NCBI GenBank assembly: GCA_963803245.1 | Contig: CAWDLI010000018.1 | Location: 62,001 to 126,000, forward strand | Direction of reading: 5' to 3' | Origin: JACVRW01 sp963803245 | GTDB taxonomy: Bacteria; Actinomycetota; Thermoleophilia; Solirubrobacterales; Thermoleophilaceae | Length of the DNA: 64,000 nt | In this document: positions 27,742 to 35,450 of the stretch, piece by piece | Numbering within the stretch: the stretch's first letter is position 1 | Layout: every line of letters starts with the position of its first letter | The notes under the pieces: generated by a model | Told to the model about the DNA's origin: nothing | The model's input: the letters and a program-made list of their open reading frames with translations, nothing else | Database searches by the model: none | Translations under genes and position numbers: made by a program

Positions 27742-29412
27742 ATGTGGTCCAGGGCGAGCTACGACGGCCCGGCCGCCCCGCTGGACGATCCGCGGAGCGC
27801 CGCGCGCTTTCTCGGGTACGCCTACGTGGCCGGGGCGATGCTGGCCATCGCGTCCATGGCCCTCCCCCAGCCCCCGGGCACCGACGTGGCGGGCCTGCTG
27901 GCGATCGACGCGGCCGCCCTTCTCGTCGGGCTCTTCCTCCTGCTGCGTGGCCCGCGCGTGACCGACACCGAGATCTCGGCGGCGTTGCTGATCGGAACCG
28001 TGATGGTGTCGCTCGCGATCCACTTCACCAGCGGCCGGTCCGGCGTCTACTCGCTCTTCTACGTCTGGATCGCGATCGAGTCCGTCTACTTCCTCTCGCG
28101 CCGGGCGGCCCTGGTGCAGCTGGTGGGCGTCGCGGCGGCCTTCGGCCTCGTGCTGCTGAGCGAACGTCCGCCGGCCGCGGAGGAGCAATGGCTCATGACG
28201 GTTGGCACCGTCGCGCTGGCCGGAGTGCTCGTGGGCGCGCTCAAGGCCAACGTCGAGAGGCTGATCGGCCGCCTGGCGTCGGCGGCCCACACCGATCCCC
28301 TGACCGGCCTCAGCAACCGCCGGGCCTTCCAGGAGGCGCTCGAGCTCGAGCTCGACCGGGCACGCCGTGGAGGCCGGCCCGTGAGCCTGCTCATTGCCGA
28401 TCTGGATCACTTCAAGCGGGTCAACGATCGCCTCGGACATCCGGGCGGCGACCAGGTGCTGAAGCGCTTCGCGGGACAGATGACGAGGCTCACACGCAAC
28501 GTCGACCTGCCGGCCAGGCTCGGCGGGGAGGAGTTCGCTCTGGTGCTGCCCGAGGCCGCGAAGCACGATGCCCTCCTCGTGGGCGAGCGGCTGCGGCGCG
28601 CGGTCAAGGCGGCCTTCGTGGACACGACCGCGCCGCTCACGGTGAGCGTCGGGGTGACCAGCTTCCCGGACGACGGCGAGAGCGCCAACGATCTGCTGCT
28701 GGCCGGGGACCAGGCCCTATACGCGGCGAAGAAGCTGGGACGCGATCGCACCGTCCTCTACAACGCCGAGGTGGTGGCGGACGTGGTGCACGGGGAGACC
28801 ACGGCCGACACGCAGAGCCCGGGGCAGCTGTCGGCCGTGCTGGTGCTCGCCGAGACGATCGATGCCCGCGACCCCGGCACCGCCCACCACTCGCAGGCCG
28901 TGGGCCGCTATGCGCGGGCCGCAGCCGTGGCCCTCGGGCTCCCGCAGACCATCGTGGAGCGCGTGGCCCTGGCCGGCGTGCTGCACGACGTCGGCACCAT
29001 CGGTGTCGGCGATGTGCTGCTCCAGAAGCCGGGGCCGCTCGACGACGAGGAGTGGGCCCTCATACGCAAGCACCCCGAGCTCGGGGCGCGCGTCCTGGCC
29101 GGCGCCGATCTGCCGGACATCGCGGAATGGGTCTTCGCCCATCACGAGCGGGTGGACGGCAGCGGCTATCCGCTCGGCCTCCAGGGCGAGCAGATTCCCC
29201 TCGAGGCGCGCATTCTCGCCGTGGCCGACGCCTACGAGGCCATGACCAGCAGCCGGCCCTACCGCACCGCGATGTCTCACGAGGAAGCCGCCGCGGAGCT
29301 GCGCCGGTGCGCGGGAGCGCAGTTCGACACCCGCGTCGTAGAGGCACTGCTGGAGGCGCTACCGCAGACTCCCCAGCGAGTCAGCCGGTCCCACGTCACC
29401 CCTGGAGGGTGA
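27742..29412 (+). CDS. Diguanylate cyclase/HD-GYP phosphodiesterase, membrane bound
   Basis: A 556-residue c-di-GMP protein. Residues 1-170 form about six membrane helices. The GGDEF domain follows (AHTDPLTGLSNRRAF, active site GGEEF at 261-265). Its RxxD inhibition site (RNVD) lies exactly five residues before GGEEF, so cyclase activity and product inhibition are expected. An HD-GYP domain comes next: HHSQAVGRYA, HDVGTIG (H415-D416) and HHERVDGSGYPLGLQGEQIP. The usual HDIGK Lys is Thr here. The protein could make and break c-di-GMP. ATG 27742 has a TAGGTC box 5 bases upstream. The stop lies inside an operator. Confidence 0.93.
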   Translation: MWSRASYDGPAAPLDDPRSAARFLGYAYVAGAMLAIASMALPQPPGTDVAGLLAIDAAALLVGLFLLLRGPRVTDTEISAALLIGTVMVSLAIHFTSGRSGVYSLFYVWIAIESVYFLSRRAALVQLVGVAAAFGLVLLSERPPAAEEQWLMTVGTVALAGVLVGALKANVERLIGRLASAAHTDPLTGLSNRRAFQEALELELDRARRGGRPVSLLIADLDHFKRVNDRLGHPGGDQVLKRFAGQMTRLTRNVDLPARLGGEEFALVLPEAAKHDALLVGERLRRAVKAAFVDTTAPLTVSVGVTSFPDDGESANDLLLAGDQALYAAKKLGRDRTVLYNAEVVADVVHGETTADTQSPGQLSAVLVLAETIDARDPGTAHHSQAVGRYARAAAVALGLPQTIVERVALAGVLHDVGTIGVGDVLLQKPGPLDDEEWALIRKHPELGARVLAGADLPDIAEWVFAHHERVDGSGYPLGLQGEQIPLEARILAVADAYEAMTSSRPYRTAMSHEEAAAELRRCAGAQFDTRVVEALLEALPQTPQRVSRSHVTPGG

Positions 29413-29441
29413 CGCAGCATCACCCTGCGGGGCGCGAGTCT
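29396..29441 (+). promoter_or_regulatory. Three-half-site operator and -10 box of the 72-aa gene
   Basis: TCACCC (29396-29401), 5 bases, GGGTGA (29407-29412), 7 bases, TCACCC (29420-29425), 10 bases, then GAGTCT (29436-29441), and 7 bases later ATG 29449. The first palindrome overlaps the stop of the GGDEF gene. Spacing is identical to the sites at 30243-30288 and 32307-32352. The third half-site occupies the place of a -35 element. Confidence 0.7.
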
Positions 29442-29448
29442 GCGCTCG

Positions 29449-29667
29449 ATGCCCGACGTGGGCTATGAGATCCGCATCAAGGGCAGGCTGTCCGACAGCC
29501 TGTGCGGCGCCTTCGAGGACTTCACGGCCGCGGTCAAGCCCGCCGAGACGGTCATGCGCGGGCCCGTGCGCGATCAGTCCGAGCTGCAGGGGCTCCTGGC
29601 GCGCATCCAGTCGCTGGGCCTCGAGCTGATCGAGGTGCGCCGGCTGCCCTCCGGGCAGCCCGACTAG
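29449..29667 (+). CDS. Conserved 72-aa small protein, unknown function
   Basis: A 72-residue protein with alternating strand/helix pattern: VGYEIRIKGRLSDSLCGAFE, then ELQGLLARIQSLGLELIEVRR. This suggests a small ferredoxin-like alpha/beta fold. I have the impression of similar small proteins in related actinobacteria, but know no function. It has its own three-half-site operator and a -10 box giving a leaderless mRNA. Its stop overlaps that of the convergent HdeD-like gene. There is one Cys. Confidence 0.8.
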   Translation: MPDVGYEIRIKGRLSDSLCGAFEDFTAAVKPAETVMRGPVRDQSELQGLLARIQSLGLELIEVRRLPSGQPD

Positions 29668-30236
29668 ACGGCCGGCTGCTCGGCCGCCGCGTCGGGCGCC
29701 GGAGCGCCCTTCAGCTCGTGGGCGAGCCACAGAGAGCTCACCCCGAAGAAAAGGAAGTCGATCCCAACGAGCAGGCCGATCGCCCAGTCGGATGACTCCG
29801 GGAGCTCCTCGGCGATGAGGATGCCGAGGACCACGGAGAGAAGCCCGCTGAAGGCCGTGATGCCCGCGCCGGGCGTGCCCAGGTGCGCAAGCCCGCCCGC
29901 CAGCCGGGCGAAGCCGACCGCCACGAACCAGATGACGAGCATCACGGTGAGCGTGTAGGTCCCCTCGAGTGGCGCCGCGAGCAGGTAGATGCCGGCGATC
30001 GCGGTCAGCACCGCCACGAGCAGGCGCAGCAGCGTGCGGCCGAGGTCATGGCCGGCGAAGGCCTCCACAGCCAACGGGATGCTGGCCGCGAGCAGCACGA
30101 TGCCGATGAAGACGGCGGTGCCCACCGAGGCCACTGCCGGAACCGCGATCGCACCCAGGCCGGCCAGCACGCCGAGTACGCCGGCCACCAGCAGCAGGTT
30201 GCGCGAGCGCTTCAGATCCTCCAGGGAGTCGTTCAC
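29664..30236 (-). CDS. HdeD-family (DUF308) membrane protein
   Basis: A 190-residue protein with six predicted membrane helices (LLLVAGVLGVLAGLGAIAV, GTAVFIGIVLLAASIPLAV, LLRLLVAVLTAIAGIYLLAA, LTVMLVIWFVAVGFARLAG, FSGLLSVVLGILIAEEL, GLLVGIDFLFFGVSSLWLA). HdeD in E. coli acts in acid resistance, but the biochemical role is unknown. GTG 30236 is chosen over 30275: it lies 6 bases after a TACGCT -10 box, and upstream is the three-half-site operator. The longer start would place the operator's half-site inside the coding region. Confidence 0.88.
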   Translation of the reverse strand: MNDSLEDLKRSRNLLLVAGVLGVLAGLGAIAVPAVASVGTAVFIGIVLLAASIPLAVEAFAGHDLGRTLLRLLVAVLTAIAGIYLLAAPLEGTYTLTVMLVIWFVAVGFARLAGGLAHLGTPGAGITAFSGLLSVVLGILIAEELPESSDWAIGLLVGIDFLFFGVSSLWLAHELKGAPAPDAAAEQPAV

Positions 30237-30242
30237 GCCGCC

Positions 30243-30288
30243 AGCGTAGAAGCGAGCCGGGTGAGTCGTCGTCACCCGGACGGGGTGA
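30243..30288 (-). promoter_or_regulatory. Three-half-site operator and -10 box of the HdeD-like gene
   Basis: Read on the minus strand: TCACCC (30288-30283), 5 bases, GGGTGA (30277-30272), 7 bases, TCACCC (30264-30259), 10 bases, TACGCT (30248-30243), 6 bases, GTG 30236. Same half-sites and same spacing as the sites before the 72-aa and ZIP genes. Confidence 0.72.
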
Positions 30289-30291
30289 GCG

Positions 30292-30828
30292 CTAGGCGGG
30301 GGCCGCCGGGCGCGGCGGATCCAGGTCCGGCTCCGGTGCCGAGGACTCCGGTTCCGAGGTGGCCCGGGCGATCGCCTCGTCCACCGCGCGCACGACGGCC
30401 TCGGGCCGGTTGACCCACTCGAACTTGAACTCGGAGTCGTCCGTGCCCGCGGTGTCGAAGTCGACCGTGCCGACCCTGAACACCCGGTCGATCACGCCCT
30501 GCTCGTAGTTCACGTTCTGCACGCGGTCGAGCCGGGTCTCCTGGACGTTGCGGCGGATGATCCCGCGCGTGATGCGGAGGCGCCGGCTCGTGATCAGGTA
30601 CTTCGTGAATATTCGGCGCACGTACCCGATCACCAGGGTGCCGGCGAACACGGCAACGCCGACCCCGATACCCGCCTCCGGCGAGCTCGTGAGCCACAGG
30701 ACCCCGCCGAGCACCAGCGCGGCGATCAGGCCGCTGGCATAGAACGACATCAGCGCCCTCCAGGACGGACGGCCCTCGTACAGCGTTTGCTCGTCGGCGC
30801 GCAACTCCATCGGAGGGGATGTTGTCAC
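30292..30828 (-). CDS. Bacterial PH-domain membrane protein (YdbS/DUF304-like)
   Basis: A 178-residue protein with two membrane helices (ALMSFYASGLIAALVLGGVL, AGIGVGVAVFAGTLVIGYV) and a bacterial pleckstrin-homology domain: TKYLITSRRLRITRGIIRR, ETRLDRVQNVNYEQGVIDRV, GTVDFDTAGTD. This order is typical of YdbS-type proteins, thought to work at the membrane, with unknown ligand. GTG 30828 overlaps the stop of the preceding hydrolase gene by 4 bases (GTGA), so they are coupled. Confidence 0.88.
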   Translation of the reverse strand: MTTSPPMELRADEQTLYEGRPSWRALMSFYASGLIAALVLGGVLWLTSSPEAGIGVGVAVFAGTLVIGYVRRIFTKYLITSRRLRITRGIIRRNVQETRLDRVQNVNYEQGVIDRVFRVGTVDFDTAGTDDSEFKFEWVNRPEAVVRAVDEAIARATSEPESSAPEPDLDPPRPAAPA

Positions 30829-31571
30829 AGCGCCAGCGACTCGCCCGGCGCCAGCACGCGCACCTCCACGTCGGGAGCCAGCTCCGCCGCGTGAGCCGCG
30901 AACCGGCGGCCCGGCTCGGTGAACCAGTCGCCGAGGCGGCGCCCACGCGGGTAGAGCGTGCCCCAGTGGATCGGCACCGCCACCTTCGGGCGAATCAGCG
31001 CTGCCGCGCGGGCGGCCGACTCGGGATCCAGGTGCCCGCCGTTGCCGAGCTCGGGCCCCCAGCCCGCCACCGGCAGCAGGGCCAGGTCCACCGGCCCGAT
31101 GGCGCTCATTCCGGCGAACAGGTCGGTGTCGCCCGCGAAGTACACGCGCGCGCCGGCCTCGAGCACGAATCCGAGCGGCTCCGCCCGCGGACCGAGCGGC
31201 CGGCGCCGCGGGTCGTGCGCAGCAGGCACGGCTGCCACACGCACCGCTCCCACCTCGCCCGACTCGCCGGGGCTGAGCTCCGTTACCTCCCCCAACCCGG
31301 CCCGCCTGAGCAGCGCTCCCGTCCGCAGCGGCGCGAACGCCCTCACGCCGCCCTCGATCCCGCGGAGGGACGGCACGTCGAGGTGGTCGTAGTGCAGGTG
31401 CGAGATCAGGACCGCATCCAGGCCTTCCGTCAACGCGGGGCTGGGCGGCTCGCCGCGGCGGCGAAGGTGCGCGACTCGCGGCCGGAGCACCGGGTCGGTG
31501 AGCAGGCGCACCCCGTCCAACTCGACCAGGACGGTGGAGTGCCCGCCCCAGGTCACGCGACAGGGACTCAT
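30825..31571 (-). CDS. MBL-fold metallohydrolase (UlaG-like)
   Basis: A 248-residue metallo-beta-lactamase-fold enzyme. Metal ligands: GGHSTVLVE, SHLHYDHLD (HxHxDH), AAHDP, FAGDTDLF and PIHWGT. This set is that of UlaG/YcbU-like lactonases or NAPE-PLD-like phosphodiesterases. The substrate is unknown. A clear paralog sits at 36721-37515. It is co-transcribed with the PH-domain gene. Confidence 0.9.
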   Translation of the reverse strand: MSPCRVTWGGHSTVLVELDGVRLLTDPVLRPRVAHLRRRGEPPSPALTEGLDAVLISHLHYDHLDVPSLRGIEGGVRAFAPLRTGALLRRAGLGEVTELSPGESGEVGAVRVAAVPAAHDPRRRPLGPRAEPLGFVLEAGARVYFAGDTDLFAGMSAIGPVDLALLPVAGWGPELGNGGHLDPESAARAAALIRPKVAVPIHWGTLYPRGRRLGDWFTEPGRRFAAHAAELAPDVEVRVLAPGESLAL

Positions 31572-31601
31572 GACTGCATCATTTGAAGCATGGCGATCCG
31601 G

Positions 31602-32300
31602 CTAGGTGATCCCGGACAGGCCGGACGCCAGCGCGAATCCGAGCGTCGTGACGAGCCCGGTGGTGCGGCCTGCCTGCCTGGTGGCATCGGGGATCATCGA
31701 GTCGACGAGCATGACCAGGAGCGCGCCGGCGGCGAAGCCGTTCACCCCTCCTTCGAGCATGTCGCCCGTCGAGTCGGCGATGCCGAAGCCGACTCCGGAC
31801 GCGAGCGCGCACACCACGGCGACCACGATCCACATCCTCAGGACCGTGCCCCGGTCGCGACCCCCGGCGAGCATTGCGCTCGAGGAGCCGACAGCTTCCG
31901 GGACGTTCGACACGAAGATGGCCGCGAGCAGGCCGGCGCTCACCCCGTCCCCCGTCGCCAGGCCGAGTCCCAGCACGAACTGCTCGGGGATCCCGTCCAG
32001 AAAGGCGCCGAGAGCCAGCGCGGAGCCCGCCCCGGACCCCTTGGTGCGGCGCTCGACCAGACCGTCGAGGAGGTAGAACCCGAGCGCTCCCAGGGCCATG
32101 CCCAGCGCCACCGAGCCGGGACCGCCGATCTCCACGCCGTCCTGCGCGAGCTCGAAACTCACGGCGCTTATGAGAGCCCCCGCACCGAAGGCGAGCACCA
32201 GTCCCACCAGGCGCTCGGGCCACGGGCGGGCCAGGCCGATCAGAGCCCCGAGCACCAGCGACGAAGCCGCCAGCGCGCCCCAGCCGAGAGCACCCGCCAT
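31602..32300 (-). CDS. ZIP-family metal transporter
   Basis: A 232-residue membrane protein with about eight helices, matching the ZIP family of divalent-metal uptake or flux proteins. The conserved helices are GAGALISAVSFELAQDG, GAFLDGIPEQFVLGLGLA and AAIFVSNVPEAVGSSSAML. The usual His residues of HNxxEG and HExPQE are replaced (DGIPEQ and SNVPEA), so metal choice or mechanism may differ. ATG 32300 lies 6 bases after an AAACCT box and downstream of a three-half-site operator. Longer frames reaching 34205 are antisense shadows. Confidence 0.88.
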   Translation of the reverse strand: MAGALGWGALAASSLVLGALIGLARPWPERLVGLVLAFGAGALISAVSFELAQDGVEIGGPGSVALGMALGALGFYLLDGLVERRTKGSGAGSALALGAFLDGIPEQFVLGLGLATGDGVSAGLLAAIFVSNVPEAVGSSSAMLAGGRDRGTVLRMWIVVAVVCALASGVGFGIADSTGDMLEGGVNGFAAGALLVMLVDSMIPDATRQAGRTTGLVTTLGFALASGLSGIT

Positions 32301-32306
32301 GTCCAC

Positions 32307-32352
32307 AGGTTTGCCGCGCGCCGGGTGAGCCCTCCTCACCCGAATCGGGTGA
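32307..32352 (-). promoter_or_regulatory. Three-half-site operator and -10 box of the ZIP gene
   Basis: On the minus strand: TCACCC (32352-32347), 5 bases, GGGTGA (32341-32336), 7 bases, TCACCC (32328-32323), 10 bases, AAACCT (32312-32307), 6 bases, ATG 32300. Base-for-base the same layout as the HdeD-like promoter. Confidence 0.72.
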
Positions 32353-32369
32353 AGTCGCGCCTGGGCGCC

Positions 32370-32408
32370 TTGACCTGGCGGTCGCCGCCGGAGAGACTCA
32401 CCAGTCTC
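32370..32408 (+). promoter_or_regulatory. Promoter with palindrome, upstream of LuxR regulator
   Basis: TTGACC (32370-32375), 17 bases, GAGACT (32393-32398) forms a plausible -35/-10 pair. The -10 is the left arm of a perfect inverted repeat, GAGACT-N4-AGTCTC (32393-32408), so a bound protein would block the promoter. Autoregulation is a guess. Confidence 0.45.
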
Positions 32409-32456
32409 ACCCTTTCGAAGAAGGGCTCGCAAACGGCTGATCCCAAGGAGCGGGAG

Positions 32457-35087
32457 TTGGTTCTCACCACGAGGCTCGTGGTGCCGCCCATTCCCCCGGG
32501 GATGGTCGAGCGCCCACGACTGACGGAGAGGCTGGACCAGGCGGTCGAGCCGCTGACGCTGGTCGTGGCGCCGGCCGGGTCCGGAAAGACCGCCCTGCTG
32601 TCGGGCTGGGCGGCGGGACGAGAGCCCGGGCCTCCGATCGCGTGGCTCGCGCTCGGCCCGGAGGCAAACTCGCGACCGGTCTTCTGGGCCGAGGTCGTGG
32701 CCGCGCTCCACCGCGCGGACGACGCGCTCCTGGGGCTCACGCCGCCCCGGAGCGGTCACCTCGGCGCGTTCCTGCCTTCCCTGGCTGCCGGGCTCGAGGC
32801 CATGCCCGGACCGGTCGTGCTCGTCCTCGACGACTTCCACGAGGTGGACGACCCGGAGGTGATGCGCGACCTCGACACGCTGCTCGAACACGCGCCGGAG
32901 CGGCTGCGCATCGTCGTGGCCACCCGGTCCGACCCTTCCCTCCGCCTGCAGAGGCTGCGCATCGCCGGCCGTCTGAGGGAGATCCGGATCGCCGATCTGG
33001 CGTTCACGGTCCCCGAGACGGAGCAGCTGCTGGAACGGCTCGGGCTGCACATCCGCCGAGACGACCTGCGGCTCCTGTGGGACAGGACCGAGGGTTGGGT
33101 GGCCGGCCTCCGGCTGGCCGCCCTCTCGCTGCGGGGTCATCCGGACTCGAGCGCCTTCATCCATGGCTTCGCCGGCGATGACCGCGCCGTGAGCGACTAC
33201 CTGATGTCCGAGGTCGTCTCCCGCCAGTCGCCCGAAGTGTTCGAGTTCCTGCTCCGCACCGCGATCGTCGAACGGGTGAGCGGGCCGCTGGCCGACGCGC
33301 TCACCGGATCGACTGACGGGCAGCGCCGGCTCGAGTGGCTGGTGCAGCGCGGAGCCCTGGTCACCCCCCTGGACGACAACGGCGTCTGGTTCGAGTACCA
33401 CCCGCTGCTCCGGGCGCTGCTGCGCGTGGAGCTCACCGGCCGGATGCCGGGCGCGCAGGTCGAGCTCCACAGCCGGGCGGCCCGCTGGTATGGCGAGCGC
33501 GACGACGTGCTCACCGCCCTGCGGCACTCGGTCCCGGGAGAGGACTGGGAGCTTGCGGCCGACGTGCTCGGCCGTCACTGGCTGAGCCTCCTGGCTCGAG
33601 GCCAGGGGGCGGCGCTGCTCGAGATCGTCGACCGGATCCCGGCGGAGGTCGTGGCCAAGCACGCCGAGCTCGCCCTGGCGATGGCGGGAGTCCTCCTCGA
33701 CGCCGGCGAGGACGCGCGGGCGGACGCGTTCCTGGTCTTGGCGCACGGTCTGGCGAGGGGCCTGCCCCCCGAACGCGCTCATCGCTTCGCCGTCAGCGCC
33801 ACGGCGGCCGACCTCTATCGAGCGCGATCGCGGGGAAACCTGCGCAAGGCCCTGACCGCCGCACGCGCGGTGCTGGATGACCCCTGGGATCGCGCAGTGG
33901 TGGCCGACGTGCGCGCCTTCATCCTCGCCCAGCTGGGAATCGCCGAGTTCTGGGCCGGCAACGCGGAGGCGGCGGCCGATCACCTGGCCGCGGCCGCCGG
34001 CCAGGCCGCGGCCTGCGAAAACGACCACGTGCTGCTCGTCGCGCACGCCTACGGGGCCGCGGCGGATGTGCGACGCGGGAATCTGTCTTCCGCATTCGCG
34101 CGCGGCCGCGAGGCCCTCGACCTCGCGGAGCTTCGCGGCTGGACCGGCCTGCCGCAGACTGCGATGGCATACGTCTCGCTCGCGGTCGTGCATCTCTGGT
34201 GGCACCAGCTCGAGAAGGCCGAGCAGTTCGCCGACCAGGCGGAGCGAGCCCTCGTTGGATCCGGCGACCGCCTGCTGCCGACCACGCTGGCGCTGGTGCG
34301 GGCGCGCCTGCTGCTGATGCGTGGCGAGTCGCTCCGGGCGCTCGACGGGCTGCGGGGAGCGTTCGCGGCGGCCCCGCAGCCCGTGCCCGAATTCGTGCGC
34401 GTGTCGGCAGCTCTGGTGGAGGCCGAGCTCCGCCTGGTGCTGGGAGAGCCGGAGCGCGCGTGGATGGTGCTCGCCGAGCTCGAGACCGACGCCCCCGACC
34501 TGGCCGTGGGCATTGCCGCCCTAGAGCTCGCGGCCGGCCATCCCGAGGCCGCCGTCGAGAGCGTGGCCGCCTACCTGGACGGCGACCGCCCCTCGCTGCT
34601 TCCGTTTACGGGGATCGAGGCACGGGTCATCGAGGCTGTGGCCCGCGACTGCCTGAACGATCAGGAAGGTGCCCTGCTGGCACTCGAACGCGCGCTGGAT
34701 CTGGCCGAGCCGCGCGGCTACGCCGACGCCATCCTCCATTTCGGCACGCCGCTGAAGTCCCTGCTCCGGCGCCGCATCCGGCAGGGCACGGGCCACCGCG
34801 CGTTCGCCGGCGAGCTGCTCACGAACCTCGAGGAGGGACAGCATGACGACCGTGCCAGGGGCCTGGCCCTCCTGGAGCCGCTGAGCGAGCGCGAGCTGGC
34901 CGTGCTTCGATTCCTCCCCACGATGATGTCCAACGCGGAGATCGCAGCCGAGATGTTCGTCTCGGTGAACACGGTCAAGACGCATCTCAAGCACGTGTAC
35001 CGCAAGCTGGACGTGGCCGACAGGCGCGAGGCGGTGCGCCGAGGGCGCGAACTGCACCTGCTGAGCGTCGGGCTCGGCGACCATTGA
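32457..35087 (+). CDS. ATP-dependent LuxR-family regulator (MalT-like)
   Basis: An 876-residue MalT-like regulator. An N-terminal linker (LTTRLVVPPIPPGMVERPRL) leads to Walker A (VAPAGSGKTALL, about residues 36-48) and Walker B (VVLVLDDFHEVDD). Then come a winged-helix-like block (EYHPLLRALLR), a long TPR-like superhelix, and a C-terminal LuxR HTH (LEPLSERELAVLRFLP, SVNTVKTHLKHVYRKLDV). Such proteins respond to a small inducer plus ATP. TTG 32457 is chosen because AAGGAG lies 6 bases upstream. Start and stop overlap couples it to a DUF202 gene. Confidence 0.92.
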   Translation: MVLTTRLVVPPIPPGMVERPRLTERLDQAVEPLTLVVAPAGSGKTALLSGWAAGREPGPPIAWLALGPEANSRPVFWAEVVAALHRADDALLGLTPPRSGHLGAFLPSLAAGLEAMPGPVVLVLDDFHEVDDPEVMRDLDTLLEHAPERLRIVVATRSDPSLRLQRLRIAGRLREIRIADLAFTVPETEQLLERLGLHIRRDDLRLLWDRTEGWVAGLRLAALSLRGHPDSSAFIHGFAGDDRAVSDYLMSEVVSRQSPEVFEFLLRTAIVERVSGPLADALTGSTDGQRRLEWLVQRGALVTPLDDNGVWFEYHPLLRALLRVELTGRMPGAQVELHSRAARWYGERDDVLTALRHSVPGEDWELAADVLGRHWLSLLARGQGAALLEIVDRIPAEVVAKHAELALAMAGVLLDAGEDARADAFLVLAHGLARGLPPERAHRFAVSATAADLYRARSRGNLRKALTAARAVLDDPWDRAVVADVRAFILAQLGIAEFWAGNAEAAADHLAAAAGQAAACENDHVLLVAHAYGAAADVRRGNLSSAFARGREALDLAELRGWTGLPQTAMAYVSLAVVHLWWHQLEKAEQFADQAERALVGSGDRLLPTTLALVRARLLLMRGESLRALDGLRGAFAAAPQPVPEFVRVSAALVEAELRLVLGEPERAWMVLAELETDAPDLAVGIAALELAAGHPEAAVESVAAYLDGDRPSLLPFTGIEARVIEAVARDCLNDQEGALLALERALDLAEPRGYADAILHFGTPLKSLLRRRIRQGTGHRAFAGELLTNLEEGQHDDRARGLALLEPLSERELAVLRFLPTMMSNAEIAAEMFVSVNTVKTHLKHVYRKLDVADRREAVRRGRELHLLSVGLGDH

Positions 35088-35440
35088 GCGAGCCACCCTC
35101 GGGCGGCAGTGCCGACCGGCGCACCCGTCTCGCCGCCGAGCGCACCTGGCTCGCCTGGTGGCGGTCCGGCATAGCGGCCGCGACCGCCTCGGTGGCCGTC
35201 GGGGGAGTCGTGCCCGAGCTGGTGGACCGCTCGCGGACCGCCTACGTCGTGCTGGGAGCGGGCTATGCACTGCTCGCCGCCGCGGTGTTCGCGGGAGCCG
35301 GGCTCCGGCAGCGCCGGCTGGCCGCAGCGGTCGACGAGGGCGGCTACGAGAGCGTGCCCGCAGGCTGGGTCACCATCCTGACCGTGGCGGGCGGCGCGCT
35401 GGCCCTGGCCACCCTCGCGATCATCGTCGCGAACGGCTGA
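35084..35440 (+). CDS. DUF202 (YidH-like) membrane protein
   Basis: A 118-residue protein with three membrane helices and the DUF202 signature RLAAERTWLAWWRSGIAAAT. Function is unknown. It starts with TTG inside the stop of the LuxR gene (TTGA overlap), so its translation is coupled to it. A clear paralog is at 59957-60328 (same AAERTWLAWWR motif). Confidence 0.88.
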   Translation: MSEPPSGGSADRRTRLAAERTWLAWWRSGIAAATASVAVGGVVPELVDRSRTAYVVLGAGYALLAAAVFAGAGLRQRRLAAAVDEGGYESVPAGWVTILTVAGGALALATLAIIVANG

Positions 35441-35450
35441 GCCCGGGGCT

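Noticed and set aside
30259..30277. Reading GGGTGA-N7-TCACCC as a CRP-type site
   Set aside because: CRP/GlxR sites are TGTGA-N6-TCACA. Two of the six copies keep only the N5 palindrome, so the N5 unit is the core.
31602..34205. Minus-strand 867-codon open frame over the LuxR gene
   Set aside because: Antisense shadow; only the last 232 codons (from 32300) encode the ZIP protein.
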